Notes under the pieces: generated by a model | What the model saw: the letters and a program-made list of their open reading frames with translations, nothing else | What the model was told of the DNA's origin: nothing | The model's database searches: none | Translations under genes and position numbers: made by a program | Part shown: positions 50,054 through 59,425 of the stretch, in pieces | Position numbering within the stretch: position 1 is the first letter of the stretch | Layout: the number at the start of each line of letters is the position of its first letter | Origin: an uncultured Erythrobacter sp. | GTDB taxonomy: Bacteria > Pseudomonadota > Alphaproteobacteria > Sphingomonadales > Sphingomonadaceae | Reading direction: 5' to 3' | Assembly: GCF_947499705.1 (NCBI RefSeq) | Contig: NZ_CANMPJ010000002.1 | Coordinates: 740,688-804,687 of the forward strand | Length of the DNA stretch: 64,000 bases

Positions 50054-51017
50054 TGCTCCGATTCGTAGTCGCGACTTCTTCCGGCTGATCTTCCATGATG
50101 GCGGGTGCATCGCCCGGCGTGTCATCTCCCTCAGCTTCGAGCGCCTGACCGCCGCCGCGCGTATGGACATAGGCTGCGAGCATCTTGATCGTCACCGGAT
50201 CAAGCTTGTCGCTCCAGCCCGGCATGACGCCGTGACGAGGATTGAGGATTTGCTGACGCACCAGCGCCGGAGTATCCCCGTAAAGCCAGATCGCGTCGTT
50301 GAGCGCCGGGGCGCCCTGCATGGGATCGCCTTCGCCCGCAGGCTGGTGGCACGATGCACAGTTCTGCGCGTAGAGTTCAGCGCCGGTGGTATTGGACTGA
50401 GCCTTTCCGCTCAGCGACAGAACGTGATTGGTCAGCGCGTCGATCTGCGCATCCTCGAAGATGCCATCGAAGGCTGGCATGTAGTTCAGCCGCGTCTGGT
50501 CGGACCCTTCCCAGCGGATGCCGTGGATCAGCGTGTATTCGATGGCGTTAACATCGCCGCCCCAGATCCAGTCATCGTCGTTTAGGTTAGGGTAGCCAAA
50601 TTCTTCGTAGCCCGCTGCGCCCGCGCCGTGACACTGCACGCAATTGACTTTGAACGCTGCTTCGCCGCCAACGACGGCGCGCGGCATCAAATCCTTTCGT
50701 TTGAGCAGCTCCGCCGTCGAAAGCGCTGCAACTTGCGACCTAAAGCCAGCCTGTTTGGCATTCTCTGCCGCTATGTCCTTCGCCAGCTCGCCGCGGCTTG
50801 ACCAGCCGAGCGTCCCAGCGGTTGCCTTTTCGACCAGCGGCCAGGCAGGATAGAGCACGACATAGACAAGGCTCCACGCGATCGTGGCGTAGAAGGTCCA
50901 CAGCCACCAGCGCGGCAGCGGCGTGTTGAGCTCTTCGATGCCGTCCCATTCGTGGCCGACAAATTCGGTGCCGGTGGGTTCGTCGATCCGCGAGTCACGG
51001 TTTTTGGGATCAGACAT
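50040..51017 (-). CDS. ccoP: cbb3-type cytochrome c oxidase subunit III
   Basis: This 325-residue dihaem subunit has one N-terminal membrane helix (WWLWTFYATIAWSLVYVVLYP), then two c-type haem motifs: CVQCH (C126-H130) and CASCH (C220-H224), with axial Met candidates in NYMPAF and GVMPGW. It passes electrons to the catalytic subunit. The ATG at 51017 overlaps ccoQ by 8 bp; a longer frame to 51059 is within ccoQ. Confidence 0.96.
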   Translation of the reverse strand: MSDPKNRDSRIDEPTGTEFVGHEWDGIEELNTPLPRWWLWTFYATIAWSLVYVVLYPAWPLVEKATAGTLGWSSRGELAKDIAAENAKQAGFRSQVAALSTAELLKRKDLMPRAVVGGEAAFKVNCVQCHGAGAAGYEEFGYPNLNDDDWIWGGDVNAIEYTLIHGIRWEGSDQTRLNYMPAFDGIFEDAQIDALTNHVLSLSGKAQSNTTGAELYAQNCASCHQPAGEGDPMQGAPALNDAIWLYGDTPALVRQQILNPRHGVMPGWSDKLDPVTIKMLAAYVHTRGGGQALEAEGDDTPGDAPAIMEDQPEEVATTNRSNGQR

Positions 51018-51171
51018 TGTCGTCTTCCTTGAAAATCGAGTGTTTGGCATCTTCGACATGGCCGCGAGCGCGGGGCAGGAAATGCCAACCGCACAGCAGC
51101 AGGTAGAGGCCGAAGATCACGACCAGTCCGTAGCTGTCGGCAAAGTGGCGGAGGACTTCGTAGAAGCTCAT
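51010..51171 (-). CDS. ccoQ: cbb3-type cytochrome c oxidase subunit CcoQ
   Basis: This 53-residue protein has one membrane helix ([28 protein letters not shown]) and a short hydrophilic tail (KHSIFKEDD). CcoQ stabilises the cbb3 complex. It lies between ccoO and ccoP, its start overlapping the ccoO stop (ATGA). Confidence 0.92.
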   Translation of the reverse strand: MSFYEVLRHFADSYGLVVIFGLYLLLCGWHFLPRARGHVEDAKHSIFKEDDNV

Positions 51172-51947
51172 CGTCCGGTCTCCTCGGCCAGTTCCTGCTG
51201 CGCGGCGACGCTGTTCACATCGACCAGCGTACCGAGCATCTGCAGGTAGGCGACCAGCGCATCCATCTCGGTCACGCGGCTCGGATCGCCGTCGTAATCG
51301 CGGATCTGCGCCTTGGGATAGCGCTCCTCCAGATCGCCCGCGTCGAGTTCCGGATTGGCCTGCGCGAACAGATCATTTTCCGCCTGCTCGATATCGGTGT
51401 CGCTGTACGGCACACCGACGGTGCGCAGCGCGCTGAGATTGGCGGCTGGGTCGGCAACCTTGAGCGTGGTTTCCGCCAGGAAGCTGTAGGACGGCATGAT
51501 CGTTTGCGGCACCACGCTTTCCGGATCTTTCAGGTGCTGGACGTGCCATTCATCCGAATAGCGCCCGCCGACCCGCGCGAGGTCCGGTCCGGTCCGCTTG
51601 GATCCCCATTGGAACGGGTGATCGTACATACTTTCAGCCGCCAGCGAGTAATTGCCATAGCGCTCCACCTCGTCGCGGAACGGGCGGATCATCTGGCTGT
51701 GGCAGGTGTAGCAGCCTTCGCGAATATAGATGTCGCGGCCTGCCTGCTCGAGCGGGGTGTAGGGGCGCATGCCCTCGACTTCCTCGATCGTGTTGTCGAT
51801 CCAGAACAGCGGGGCGATCTCGACAATGCCGCCGATGGCGACCGTGACGAAGGTCGCGACGCCGAGCAGAGTGACGTTCTTCTCTAGCCTCTTGTGGCCT
51901 TCAAAGGCGCCCTGATCGGGTGCGCCAGTGGGTGAGGTGGTGCTCAT
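51168..51947 (-). CDS. ccoO: cbb3-type cytochrome c oxidase subunit II
   Basis: This 259-residue monohaem subunit has one N-terminal membrane helix ([21 protein letters not shown]), the motif CYTCH (C79-H83), and the conserved stretch [18 protein letters not shown] and [16 protein letters not shown]. Axial Met candidates are in [10 protein letters not shown]. It lies 11 bp downstream of ccoN. Confidence 0.97.
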   Translation of the reverse strand: MSTTSPTGAPDQGAFEGHKRLEKNVTLLGVATFVTVAIGGIVEIAPLFWIDNTIEEVEGMRPYTPLEQAGRDIYIREGCYTCHSQMIRPFRDEVERYGNYSLAAESMYDHPFQWGSKRTGPDLARVGGRYSDEWHVQHLKDPESVVPQTIMPSYSFLAETTLKVADPAANLSALRTVGVPYSDTDIEQAENDLFAQANPELDAGDLEERYPKAQIRDYDGDPSRVTEMDALVAYLQMLGTLVDVNSVAAQQELAEETGR

Positions 51948-51958
51948 CGTTCTGGCTC

Positions 51959-53629
51959 CTATTCCGCCGGCTCAGGCTGAGGTTGGTTGATGATCGGTCG
52001 GTCTGCCGCTTCGTTATGCGAAGTATCGGCCAGGGCGGCCTCATCGCGCAGACGCCCGTTGATCGTCATCCAGATGTTGTAGGTCATGATCAGTGCGCCG
52101 GTGAGGTAGAGCGCTCCGCCAAAGGCGCGCATCCAGTACATCGGCTTCAGCGCGACGACGGTGTCGATGAAGCTGTTCACGAGGAAACCAGTCTGCGGGT
52201 TCACTTCGCGCCACATCAGGCCCTGAGTAATCCCGGCGACCCACATGCTGGCGGCGTAGAAAACGATGCCGAGCGTCGCGAGCCAGAAGTGCCAATTGAT
52301 CATCCGCAGCGAATACAATCGCTCGCGCTTCCAAAGTTTGGGCACGAGGAAGTAAACGCAGGCAAAGGTGATCATGCCGTTCCATCCGAGCGCGCCGGAA
52401 TGGACGTGACCGATGGTCCAATCGGTGTAGTGCGACAGGCTGTTCACCGCCTTGATCGACAACATCGGACCTTCGAATGTGCTCATGCCGTAGAAGGCGA
52501 GCGCGAGCACCATCATGCGGATGATCGGATCGGTGCGAACCTTGTCCCACGCGCCGTTCAGCGTCATCAACCCGTTGATCATGCCGCCCCAGCTGGGCAT
52601 CCACAGCATGATCGAAAACACCATGCCGAGGGTCTGCGCCCAATCGGGCAGAGCGGTGTAGTGGAGGTGGTGCGGGCCGGCCCAGATGTAGAGGAAGATC
52701 AGCGACCAGAAGTGGATGATCGACAGCCGGTACGAATAGACCGGGCGATTGGCCTGCTTCGGCACGAAGTAATACATCATCGCCAGAAAGCCTGCGGTGA
52801 GGAAGAACCCGACCGCGTTGTGGCCGTACCACCACTGGGTCAGCGCATCCTGCACCCCGGCAAAGGCGGAGTAACTGCGCGCGCCGAGGAAGCTGACCGG
52901 CACCGCAAGATTGTTCACCACATGCAGCATGGCCACTGTGACGATGAAGGCGAGGTAGAACCAGTTGGCGACATAGATGTGCGGTTCATGGCGGCGCAGC
53001 AGCGTGCCGACGAACACTGCGAGATAGGCAACCCAGACGACGGTCAGCCACAGGTCGACATACCATTCCGGCTCGGCATATTCCTTCGACTGAGTGATGC
53101 CGAGCAGATAGCCAGTGGCAGCCAGCACGATGAACAGTTGGTAGCCCCAGAACACAAACCGCGCGAGCGACGGAAAGGCCAAAGTGGTGCGGCACGTGCG
53201 CTGCACGACGTAGAAACTGGTCGCGATCAAAGCATTGCCGCCGAACGCGAAAATCACCGCCGAAGTGTGCAGCGGACGGACGCGGCCGAAATTGAAGTAG
53301 GGCTCGATATTGAGCGCCGGAAATGCCATTTGCAGCGCGATGAACACGCCCGCGAGTAGACCCGCGATGCCCCAGAACATCGTCGCGATGATGCCCCAAC
53401 GGATGACTTCATCGTCATATTTCGATGGGTCGGTCGGCATCTTGAAGATGCCCTGCGCCTTGGCCAACGGGTCATAACTCGTCAGCGTCACCACCATGAC
53501 CAGCACTGCGACCAGCGCGATGATGCCCATATGGATCGCGAAACCGCTGTCCTGAGCGCCCGCGATTGCGGCAATGCAGGCAAGCAGGACCAAGGCCCAG
53601 ATGCCAAACCGTCCAAGTACACCTTCCAT
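51959..53629 (-). CDS. ccoN: cbb3-type cytochrome c oxidase subunit I
   Basis: This 556-residue catalytic subunit has about 14 membrane helices. Signature segments include [38 protein letters not shown] with the His pair for CuB, and [11 protein letters not shown] with haem-ligand His residues. It reduces O2 with high affinity and pumps protons. A perfect FNR box lies 68 bp upstream of the start. It leads the co-transcribed ccoNOQP-GHIS cluster. Confidence 0.97.
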   Translation of the reverse strand: MEGVLGRFGIWALVLLACIAAIAGAQDSGFAIHMGIIALVAVLVMVVTLTSYDPLAKAQGIFKMPTDPSKYDDEVIRWGIIATMFWGIAGLLAGVFIALQMAFPALNIEPYFNFGRVRPLHTSAVIFAFGGNALIATSFYVVQRTCRTTLAFPSLARFVFWGYQLFIVLAATGYLLGITQSKEYAEPEWYVDLWLTVVWVAYLAVFVGTLLRRHEPHIYVANWFYLAFIVTVAMLHVVNNLAVPVSFLGARSYSAFAGVQDALTQWWYGHNAVGFFLTAGFLAMMYYFVPKQANRPVYSYRLSIIHFWSLIFLYIWAGPHHLHYTALPDWAQTLGMVFSIMLWMPSWGGMINGLMTLNGAWDKVRTDPIIRMMVLALAFYGMSTFEGPMLSIKAVNSLSHYTDWTIGHVHSGALGWNGMITFACVYFLVPKLWKRERLYSLRMINWHFWLATLGIVFYAASMWVAGITQGLMWREVNPQTGFLVNSFIDTVVALKPMYWMRAFGGALYLTGALIMTYNIWMTINGRLRDEAALADTSHNEAADRPIINQPQPEPAE

Positions 53630-53696
53630 GTCGATTATCCCTTTTGTCCCGTGCGGGGCCTGACTTGAGGCCTAGCGCGGGGCGATTTTGCGGTAT

Positions 53697-53710
53697 TTGA
53701 TCTGGATCAA
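53697..53710 (-). promoter_or_regulatory. FNR-type box upstream of ccoN
   Basis: TTGATCTGGATCAA matches TTGAT-N4-ATCAA perfectly. It is centred about 74 bp upstream of the ccoN start codon. Confidence 0.85.
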
Positions 53711-54468
53711 GTTTGCGGAGGTTTTTCCTGCGGCGCGGCGTTTCCGGCTTCTGCTGCGAGCGCCGCGATGTCTTTGAGGCGCACGATCGACCGCCCCTCG
53801 GTCTCGACCAACCCAGCTTCGCGCAGTTCGGTGAACTGGCGGCTGACAGTCTCGATCTTCAGGCCCAGACTGTCGCCAATGTCGCGGCGGCTCATCGGGA
53901 GTGACAGTTCGCACACGCCGCAGGTGCAGCCGCACATCCGCTCAGCCATCGAAACGAGGAAGTCCGCGATCCGCTGACGCGCGGATTTGTGCCCCAGCTG
54001 CATCATCTTGGTGCGGCTGCGATGAAGCGCCTGCAGAGACCGGGTCAGCACCGAGCGCAGCACGATCGGATCGTCTTGCGCAACATCGAGGAACTGGTTC
54101 GAGGGGAAGATGACGAGCTCAAGATCGCTCAATGCGACCAGGCGAAAATCAGCATCGGCCTGGCGCAAGACCGAGACGATATCGTCAGCGAAATGGAAGG
54201 CGAGCACATGGTTGTTTGTGTGCGCTTCGCAGGTGTTGGTGGCCGTTACGCCGGTCGACTGTGCAACCAGCTTGGCGCAGCCTCTGGCAACATAGACGAG
54301 CCTGTCCTCCGATTGATTGCCCGGAAGCTCGCGGCCACGCTCAAGCGCGCGGTATCGCCCTACCGCGCACAGGCGCTCGGCTGTGTCCTCGGGACCATTG
54401 CCGAACGGCACGGCGGCTCGGAACGAGGCCATGCTCGCTAGCTCAGGAGATTGGCTGAGTGTTGCCAT
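53707..54468 (-). CDS. Crp/Fnr family transcriptional regulator with Cys cluster
   Basis: This 253-residue regulator has an N-terminal sensory beta-roll (about residues 30-145), a dimerisation helix (SVLTRSLQALHRSRTKMMQLGHKSARQRIADFLVSMAERM), and a C-terminal HTH (LPMSRRDIGDSLGLKIETVSRQFTELREAGLVE). A Cys group (C179, C181, C183, C186; MCGCTCGVCE) lies between the helix and HTH, while the N-terminal region has only C34, C64 and C80. In classical Fnr the [4Fe-4S] Cys ligands are near the N-terminus, so this placement is unusual. A perfect FNR box lies 40 bp upstream, suggesting autoregulation. Confidence 0.9.
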   Translation of the reverse strand: MATLSQSPELASMASFRAAVPFGNGPEDTAERLCAVGRYRALERGRELPGNQSEDRLVYVARGCAKLVAQSTGVTATNTCEAHTNNHVLAFHFADDIVSVLRQADADFRLVALSDLELVIFPSNQFLDVAQDDPIVLRSVLTRSLQALHRSRTKMMQLGHKSARQRIADFLVSMAERMCGCTCGVCELSLPMSRRDIGDSLGLKIETVSRQFTELREAGLVETEGRSIVRLKDIAALAAEAGNAAPQEKPPQT

Positions 54469-54507
54469 AATGGAATAAGGAAGTGCTGCATCATCGCAGC
54501 CGCGTCT

Positions 54508-54521
54508 TTGATCCGGATCAA
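54508..54521. promoter_or_regulatory. FNR-type box between fnr-type gene and ompW
   Basis: TTGATCCGGATCAA is a perfect palindromic FNR box. It lies 40 bp from the fnr-type start (minus strand) and 94 bp from the ompW start (plus strand), so it may serve both. Confidence 0.8.
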
Positions 54522-54615
54522 TGAAGCGCGATTATTTTCCAGGCTATTCGACCTCTCGAAGCAGCAACAACCCTGGGCCGCGACGGGCGGCCACTGCTGC
54601 TCATTGGGATGAAAA

Positions 54616-55290
54616 ATGAAAACTCTGCTTGTGATGACGAGTGCCGCACTCGCACTCGCTGCAACCCCCGCCATGGCTCAGGATCGCGCCGGCGATGTTC
54701 AGTTCAAAGTGCTCGCAACCGGCGTCTTGCCCGATGGCGAAATCGATCAGGTCAATGTCGATGTCGTAGGCCTGCCCGTTGATCTCGACACCAAGGCCAA
54801 CGACAATTTCGTGCCCACAATCGCGGTCGAGTATTTCGTGACCGACAATTTCTCGATTGAGACGATTGCAGGCACCACGCAGCACGATGTCGATGCAATT
54901 GCTGGTTTGCCCGATGGGACCGAGCTTGTGTCAGACGGGCTTTTGCTACCCGCGACTGTCACGGCGAAGGCGCATTTCGATGTAGGCGGCGTCAAGCCTT
55001 ATGTCGGTGCGGGAGCTGCCTATTTCATCTGGCTTGACGTCGATGATACGGCTGCTGGAACGGTCGCGCTCGGTGTTACCAACACGACCCTTTCCGACGA
55101 GTTCGGATTTGTCTTTCAGGCCGGTGTCGATGTTCCCGTCGGGGATGATGGCTTCGGCGTCAGTCTCGATGCAAAGCGCTACTTCATCGGCACCACCGCG
55201 CGGTGGTTCGTTGGTGAGACGCTTGTGATCGAGAATGATCACAACCTTGATCCTTGGGTGCTGAGCGCAGGGGTGAGCTATCGATTTTGA
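54616..55290 (+). CDS. ompW: OmpW family outer-membrane protein
   Basis: This 224-residue protein has a signal peptide (MKTLLVMTSAALALAATPAMAQ) and an eight-stranded barrel ending in a terminal aromatic (VSYRF). OmpW motifs: FVPTIAVEYFVTDNFSIETIAGTTQHDV, then VKPYVGAGAAYFIW and GFGVSLDAKRYFIGTTARWF. OmpW forms a narrow hydrophobic channel. The FNR box between it and the regulator fits oxygen-responsive expression known for OmpW in other proteobacteria. Confidence 0.92.
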   Translation: MKTLLVMTSAALALAATPAMAQDRAGDVQFKVLATGVLPDGEIDQVNVDVVGLPVDLDTKANDNFVPTIAVEYFVTDNFSIETIAGTTQHDVDAIAGLPDGTELVSDGLLLPATVTAKAHFDVGGVKPYVGAGAAYFIWLDVDDTAAGTVALGVTNTTLSDEFGFVFQAGVDVPVGDDGFGVSLDAKRYFIGTTARWFVGETLVIENDHNLDPWVLSAGVSYRF

Positions 55291-55303
55291 GTAAAGGACC
55301 GGA

Positions 55304-55331
55304 GCTGCTTGGGTTCGCTTACCCGAGCAGC
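55304..55331. terminator. possible terminator hairpin between convergent genes
   Basis: GCTGCTTGGGT (55304-55314) pairs with ACCCGAGCAGC (55321-55331), 10 of 11 positions with one G-T. It overlaps the end of mtnP. There is no T-run, so support is modest. Confidence 0.4.
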
Positions 55332-56185
55332 CGCCCGGCCACCGCGTCCAGCTTTGCCACCATATCCGGATCGTGCTCGTCGGGCGCGGTGATCACTGCG
55401 TCGTCCAGCGCGGTATCGATGGGGCAAGCGGGGCGTTTCTTGGGAAGGGCTTCGATGAAGTTTTTCACCATGGTTCGCGCCAGTTCGCCGTTGCTTTCCA
55501 TCTGCGCGATTACTTGCGCGACATCGACCGCTTCGCCGTCCCGCCAGCAATCGTAGTCGGTGACCATGCCGACCAGTGCGTATGGCAGCTCGGCCTCGCG
55601 CGCGAGCTTGGCTTCGGGCATCGCGGTCATGCCGATAATGTCGGCGCCCCACGCCCGGTACAACCGGCTTTCGGCGCGGGTTGAGAACTGCGGGCCTTCC
55701 ATTGCGAGATAGGTCGCGCCAGTGGCGACTTTGCCCCTGGCCTTGGAAATCGCCTTGCCCGCCATTTCGGAGAGGCGCGGGCAGACCGGATCGGCCATCG
55801 AGACATGGGTGACGAAACCGCTGCCGAAAAAGGTGCTTTCGCGGCCCTTGGTGTTGTCGATGAATTGTTCGACGACTGCGAAGCGGCCTGGCTCGATTTC
55901 CTCGCGCAGTGATCCGACCGCCGAAATCGCCAGAATGTCCGTGCAGCCCGCGCGTTTTAGCGCATCGATATTTGCGCGGGAATTCAGCTCGCTTGGCGAG
56001 ACCGGATGGCCGCGACCGTGGCGCGGCAGAAACCGCACTTTCACATCCCCGATGCGTCCACACAGGATGTCATCGGACGGCTCGCCCCACGGCGTCTCGA
56101 TCGCAAGCCATTGCTCATCCTCAATGCCCTCCATGGCATAGAGGCCCGATCCCCCGATGATCCCGATGCACCATTCGCTGGCCAT
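55319..56185 (-). CDS. mtnP: S-methyl-5'-thioadenosine phosphorylase
   Basis: This 288-residue enzyme phosphorolyses methylthioadenosine to adenine and methylthioribose-1-phosphate in methionine salvage. Motifs: IGIIGGSGLYAMEGI, RHGRGHPVSPSELNSRANI, SAVGSLREEI, EGPQFSTRAES and GMTAMPEAKLARE. Length fits MtnP type rather than purine nucleoside phosphorylase. The ATG at 56185 is the first start. Monocistronic. Confidence 0.96.
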   Translation of the reverse strand: MASEWCIGIIGGSGLYAMEGIEDEQWLAIETPWGEPSDDILCGRIGDVKVRFLPRHGRGHPVSPSELNSRANIDALKRAGCTDILAISAVGSLREEIEPGRFAVVEQFIDNTKGRESTFFGSGFVTHVSMADPVCPRLSEMAGKAISKARGKVATGATYLAMEGPQFSTRAESRLYRAWGADIIGMTAMPEAKLAREAELPYALVGMVTDYDCWRDGEAVDVAQVIAQMESNGELARTMVKNFIEALPKKRPACPIDTALDDAVITAPDEHDPDMVAKLDAVAGRLLG

Positions 56186-56242
56186 ATTCGTAGAGTTCCC
56201 CTTCGCCCTGTGGCGGTGAACAATCGCTTAGATGAAGGGGCC

Positions 56243-56947
56243 TTAAGTCAGGTTAAAGCGCTCGGGCAAGGCCTTACGGATAAAGCCATCGGCCTTGGCG
56301 AACGGCCCGGCGATGGACGGACGGGCCTGCATCCGCTCGAAATGCGCGGCGAGGCGCGGGTAATTGTCGAGCGGCGTTTCCGCGACCAGTGATATCTGCA
56401 TCAGCACACAGGCGACCGAAATGTCGGCAATCGACAGCGTTTCGCCTGCATAGAATTCGCCATCACCCAGCGCAGTATCGAGGTAAGACAGGATCGCTGG
56501 CATCTGCTCGGCCCACGTGGTGCGAGCCTTTTCGACGTCCGGTTCCTTGCCCTGATTGATCGCAAAGAAAATCGGGCGGAAAATACCAAGGCCGCCCGTC
56601 GCGGCGAGACTGGTGTCGGCATATTCTTCGATAAAGATCGCCTTGCCCTGGGCGAAAGCATCTTCAGGATATAGCGCGGGTGAGGGGTGTTTCTTCTCGA
56701 TCATGGCGCAGATCGCGCTGGAATCGGGAAGCGTGCCTTCAACGCCCTCGGTCGCGATCGAGCGATCGCGCAGCACCGGAATGCGTTTCATGGGTGAAAT
56801 ATCGGTGAACCATTGCGGCGGATCGAACACATTGACCGGCTCGATTTCAAACGGGACTTCCTTTTCGATGCAAACCGCGGCGACTTTGCGCACGAAGGGC
56901 GAAACGGGGCTTCCATAGATCACGAAATCAGGTTGGGTGTCGGGCAT
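56243..56947 (-). CDS. glutathione S-transferase family protein
   Basis: This 234-residue protein has an N-terminal thioredoxin-like domain (FVIYGSPVSPFVRKVAAVCIEKEVPFEIEPV with Ser near residue 13 as likely glutathione contact, then IPVLRD and IATEGVEGTLPDSSAI) and a helical C-terminal domain with FYAGETLSIADISVACVL. Substrate unknown. It lies divergent from the aldehyde dehydrogenase gene. Confidence 0.9.
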   Translation of the reverse strand: MPDTQPDFVIYGSPVSPFVRKVAAVCIEKEVPFEIEPVNVFDPPQWFTDISPMKRIPVLRDRSIATEGVEGTLPDSSAICAMIEKKHPSPALYPEDAFAQGKAIFIEEYADTSLAATGGLGIFRPIFFAINQGKEPDVEKARTTWAEQMPAILSYLDTALGDGEFYAGETLSIADISVACVLMQISLVAETPLDNYPRLAAHFERMQARPSIAGPFAKADGFIRKALPERFNLT

Positions 56948-57122
56948 TTCGGGTCTCCTCTTGCGGCTCTCAATACGCCGCCGGTTGCATAGCGCAACTG
57001 ATAGGCGATACGGCTCGGCGCAGCGGGTACAGCATCATCGCTATTCACGATTGATTTTTGCGCGTGAAGGTCCACCTTCCAGCAGAGAGAAATCCCCGCA
57101 GAGATTCGAGAGAGGAACTATC

Positions 57123-58550
57123 ATGGTCACCCAGTACAAGAACCTGATCAACGGCGAGATGGTCGACACCGGCGAATGGCTCGACGTGGTCAATCCCGCG
57201 ACCGAAGAAGTGATCGGACAGGTCCCCGCTTGCGGTCAGGGCGAGTTGGACAGCGCCGTCGCCGCAGCGCGCGCTGCCTTCAAGACCTGGAAGAAAACGC
57301 CGATTGAAGAACGCCGTGCGGCGATCATGGCGATCTCTGGCGCGATCAAGGAAAACGCCGATGAGCTGTTCCGCCTGCTGACCAGCGAGCAGGGCAAGCC
57401 GCATGATCAAGCCAAGGGCGAGATTTACGGCGCAGCCGGTATTTCGGCAGCGCAATCGACGCTTGAGCTTGAAGAGGAGATCATCGAGGATTCCGACACG
57501 CGCCTGCACCGTCACCGCCGTGTGCCGGTTGGCGTGGTTGGCGGCATCGTGCCGTGGAATTTCCCGGTTATGATGGCGATCCAGAAGATCGTTCCTGCGA
57601 TGCTTTCAGGCTGCACGATCATCCTCAAGCCGTCGCCCTTCACACCGCTCACAACTCTGCGCATTGCTGAGCTGATCGCGGACAAGGTGCCTGCTGGCGT
57701 CGTCAACATCATTACCGGCGAAGACGATCTTGGCCCGATGATCACCGCGCACCCGGATATCGACAAGATCACTTTCACCGGCTCGACCGCGACCGGCAAG
57801 AAGATCATGGAAGGCGCAAGTGGCGATCTTAAACGGATCACGCTGGAACTCGGCGGCAACGACGCATCCATCGTGATGCCCGATGCCGATCCAAAGAAGG
57901 TCGCCGAGCAGCTGTTCTGGTCGAGCTTTTCCAATGCAGGGCAAATCTGCATCGCTGCCAAGCGCATCTATATCCACGAGGATATTTATGATGAGCTGTC
58001 ACAGGCAATCGCGGACTACGCCAAGAATGTTGTCGTCGGTGACGGTGCCGAGCAAGGGACCGGTGTCGGCCCGATCCAGAACAAGAAGCAATATGACCGC
58101 GTGCTTGAGCTGATCGAAGACGCCAAGGACAATGGCTACAAGTTCCTGCTGGGCGGTGACAAAGACCCGTCCGGAACCGGCTATTTCGTGCCGCTGACCA
58201 TCCTCGACAACCCGCCAGAAGACGCGCGGATTGTTGCTGAAGAGCAGTTCGGCCCGGTCATGCCGCTGATGAAATTCTCGAGCGAAGAGGAAGTCATTCA
58301 GCGTGCCAACAACTCAGAATACGGACTTGCTGGAGCGGTTTGGACTGCCGATCCCGACAAGGGCGTCGAAATTGCAGAGCAGCTCGAAACCGGTACCGTG
58401 TGGGTCAACGAGTTCCTCCACCTGTCACCCTTCGCGCCATTTGGCGGGCACAAGCAGTCCGGCTTTGGCGCTGAATATGGCAAGGAGGGGTTGAAAGAAT
58501 TCACCTATCCGCAAGTCATCACTGTTAAGAAGGACAATGTCCCGGCATAA
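57123..58550 (+). CDS. NAD(P)-dependent aldehyde dehydrogenase
   Basis: This 475-residue enzyme starts at the ATG at 57123 (GAGAGGA upstream); a longer frame to 56937 is not supported. The ALDH superfamily is clear: PWNFPVMMAIQKIVPAMLSGCTIILKPS, FTGSTATGK, Glu242 in ELGGND, and Cys276 in NAGQICIA. The N-terminus (YKNLINGEMVDTGEWLDVVNPATEEVIGQVP) resembles succinate-semialdehyde or medium-chain aldehyde dehydrogenases. The natural substrate is not visible. Confidence 0.92.
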   Translation: MVTQYKNLINGEMVDTGEWLDVVNPATEEVIGQVPACGQGELDSAVAAARAAFKTWKKTPIEERRAAIMAISGAIKENADELFRLLTSEQGKPHDQAKGEIYGAAGISAAQSTLELEEEIIEDSDTRLHRHRRVPVGVVGGIVPWNFPVMMAIQKIVPAMLSGCTIILKPSPFTPLTTLRIAELIADKVPAGVVNIITGEDDLGPMITAHPDIDKITFTGSTATGKKIMEGASGDLKRITLELGGNDASIVMPDADPKKVAEQLFWSSFSNAGQICIAAKRIYIHEDIYDELSQAIADYAKNVVVGDGAEQGTGVGPIQNKKQYDRVLELIEDAKDNGYKFLLGGDKDPSGTGYFVPLTILDNPPEDARIVAEEQFGPVMPLMKFSSEEEVIQRANNSEYGLAGAVWTADPDKGVEIAEQLETGTVWVNEFLHLSPFAPFGGHKQSGFGAEYGKEGLKEFTYPQVITVKKDNVPA

Positions 58551-58585
58551 AAGCTGGGGAGTTATCCAGTCGCAGGGAGGACATT

Positions 58586-59362
58586 ATGGACAGGAATGAC
58601 GGCACGACTTCGCGGCGCGAATTCGTCGCGATGGCGACGCTTTTGGGCGGGGTAAGCATCGCGGCACCTGCCGGTGCGCAGAGCCTCGGCAACATCATGA
58701 ATTCGGCCAAGAAAGTCGCCAAGGCGGCTTCGTATTCGGACGAAGAGATGAAGGTGTTTTTCGACCAGATGTCGGAAGACATGGATGGCAAGAACCCGGT
58801 CGCCGGACCCGACGATCCCTATGGTCAGCGTCTCGCTGCGCTTTCGCAGGGGCTCGAATCCCATGACGGGCTCGATCTCGACATCAAGGCGTATCTGGTG
58901 CGCGACGTGAACGCGTTTGCGATGGCCAATGGAACCATCCGTATCTTTGCCGGGCTGATGGACGAGTTCAACGATGACGAAGTGCGCTACGTCATCGGCC
59001 ACGAAATCGGTCACGTGCAACGCAAGCACACCAAGAAGCGTATGCAGGGCGCGTTGCAGCGCGATGCTGCCCTTAGCGTCGCAGGCACTGCCAGCAGCGG
59101 TGTGCGCCGCATCTCCAATTCGGAGTTGGGCCGATTCTTCGGCGATGTTGTGAGCGCGCAGCATTCACAGAAGCATGAGAAGGAGGCCGACGACTACGCC
59201 TTCGCCTTCATGCAGCAGAAGGGCTACAACGCAGAGGCCTGCGCGACCGCTCTCGAGAAGCTCGACGCGATGAGCGGCGGCAGTAGCGGCGGTCTGGAGT
59301 GGACCAAGACCCACCCTAGCCCGAAGAGCCGCGCCAAGCGGATGCGCAAGAAGCTCAAATAA
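58586..59362 (+). CDS. Tat-exported M48 family metalloprotease
   Basis: This 258-residue protein has a twin-arginine signal (SRREFVAMATLLGGV, residues 9-23). The mature part is an M48 peptidase: YLVRDVNAFAMANGTIRIFAGLMDEF, then VIGHEIGHVQRKH with zinc ligands H139 and H143 and catalytic E140, and EKEADDYAFAFM as the third-ligand region. It lacks membrane helices and so should act in the periplasm, perhaps on misfolded proteins. It follows the aldehyde dehydrogenase by 35 bp. A C-terminal HPSPKSRAKRM motif matches BepA/LoiP-type proteins. Confidence 0.92.
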   Translation: MDRNDGTTSRREFVAMATLLGGVSIAAPAGAQSLGNIMNSAKKVAKAASYSDEEMKVFFDQMSEDMDGKNPVAGPDDPYGQRLAALSQGLESHDGLDLDIKAYLVRDVNAFAMANGTIRIFAGLMDEFNDDEVRYVIGHEIGHVQRKHTKKRMQGALQRDAALSVAGTASSGVRRISNSELGRFFGDVVSAQHSQKHEKEADDYAFAFMQQKGYNAEACATALEKLDAMSGGSSGGLEWTKTHPSPKSRAKRMRKKLK

Positions 59363-59377
59363 TCAGCGCAAATTTTA

Positions 59378-59418
59378 CAGGCGGCCGCTCGGAGCGATCC
59401 GGGCGGCTGTTTGTTTTG
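59378..59418. terminator. possible terminator between convergent genes
   Basis: ACAGGCGGCCG (59378 on) pairs with the CGGGCGGCTGT arm ending near 59411 with two mismatches, followed by TTGTTTT. It lies between the M48 gene and the convergent hydrolase gene. Confidence 0.4.
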
Positions 59419-59425
59419 GGGTAAC

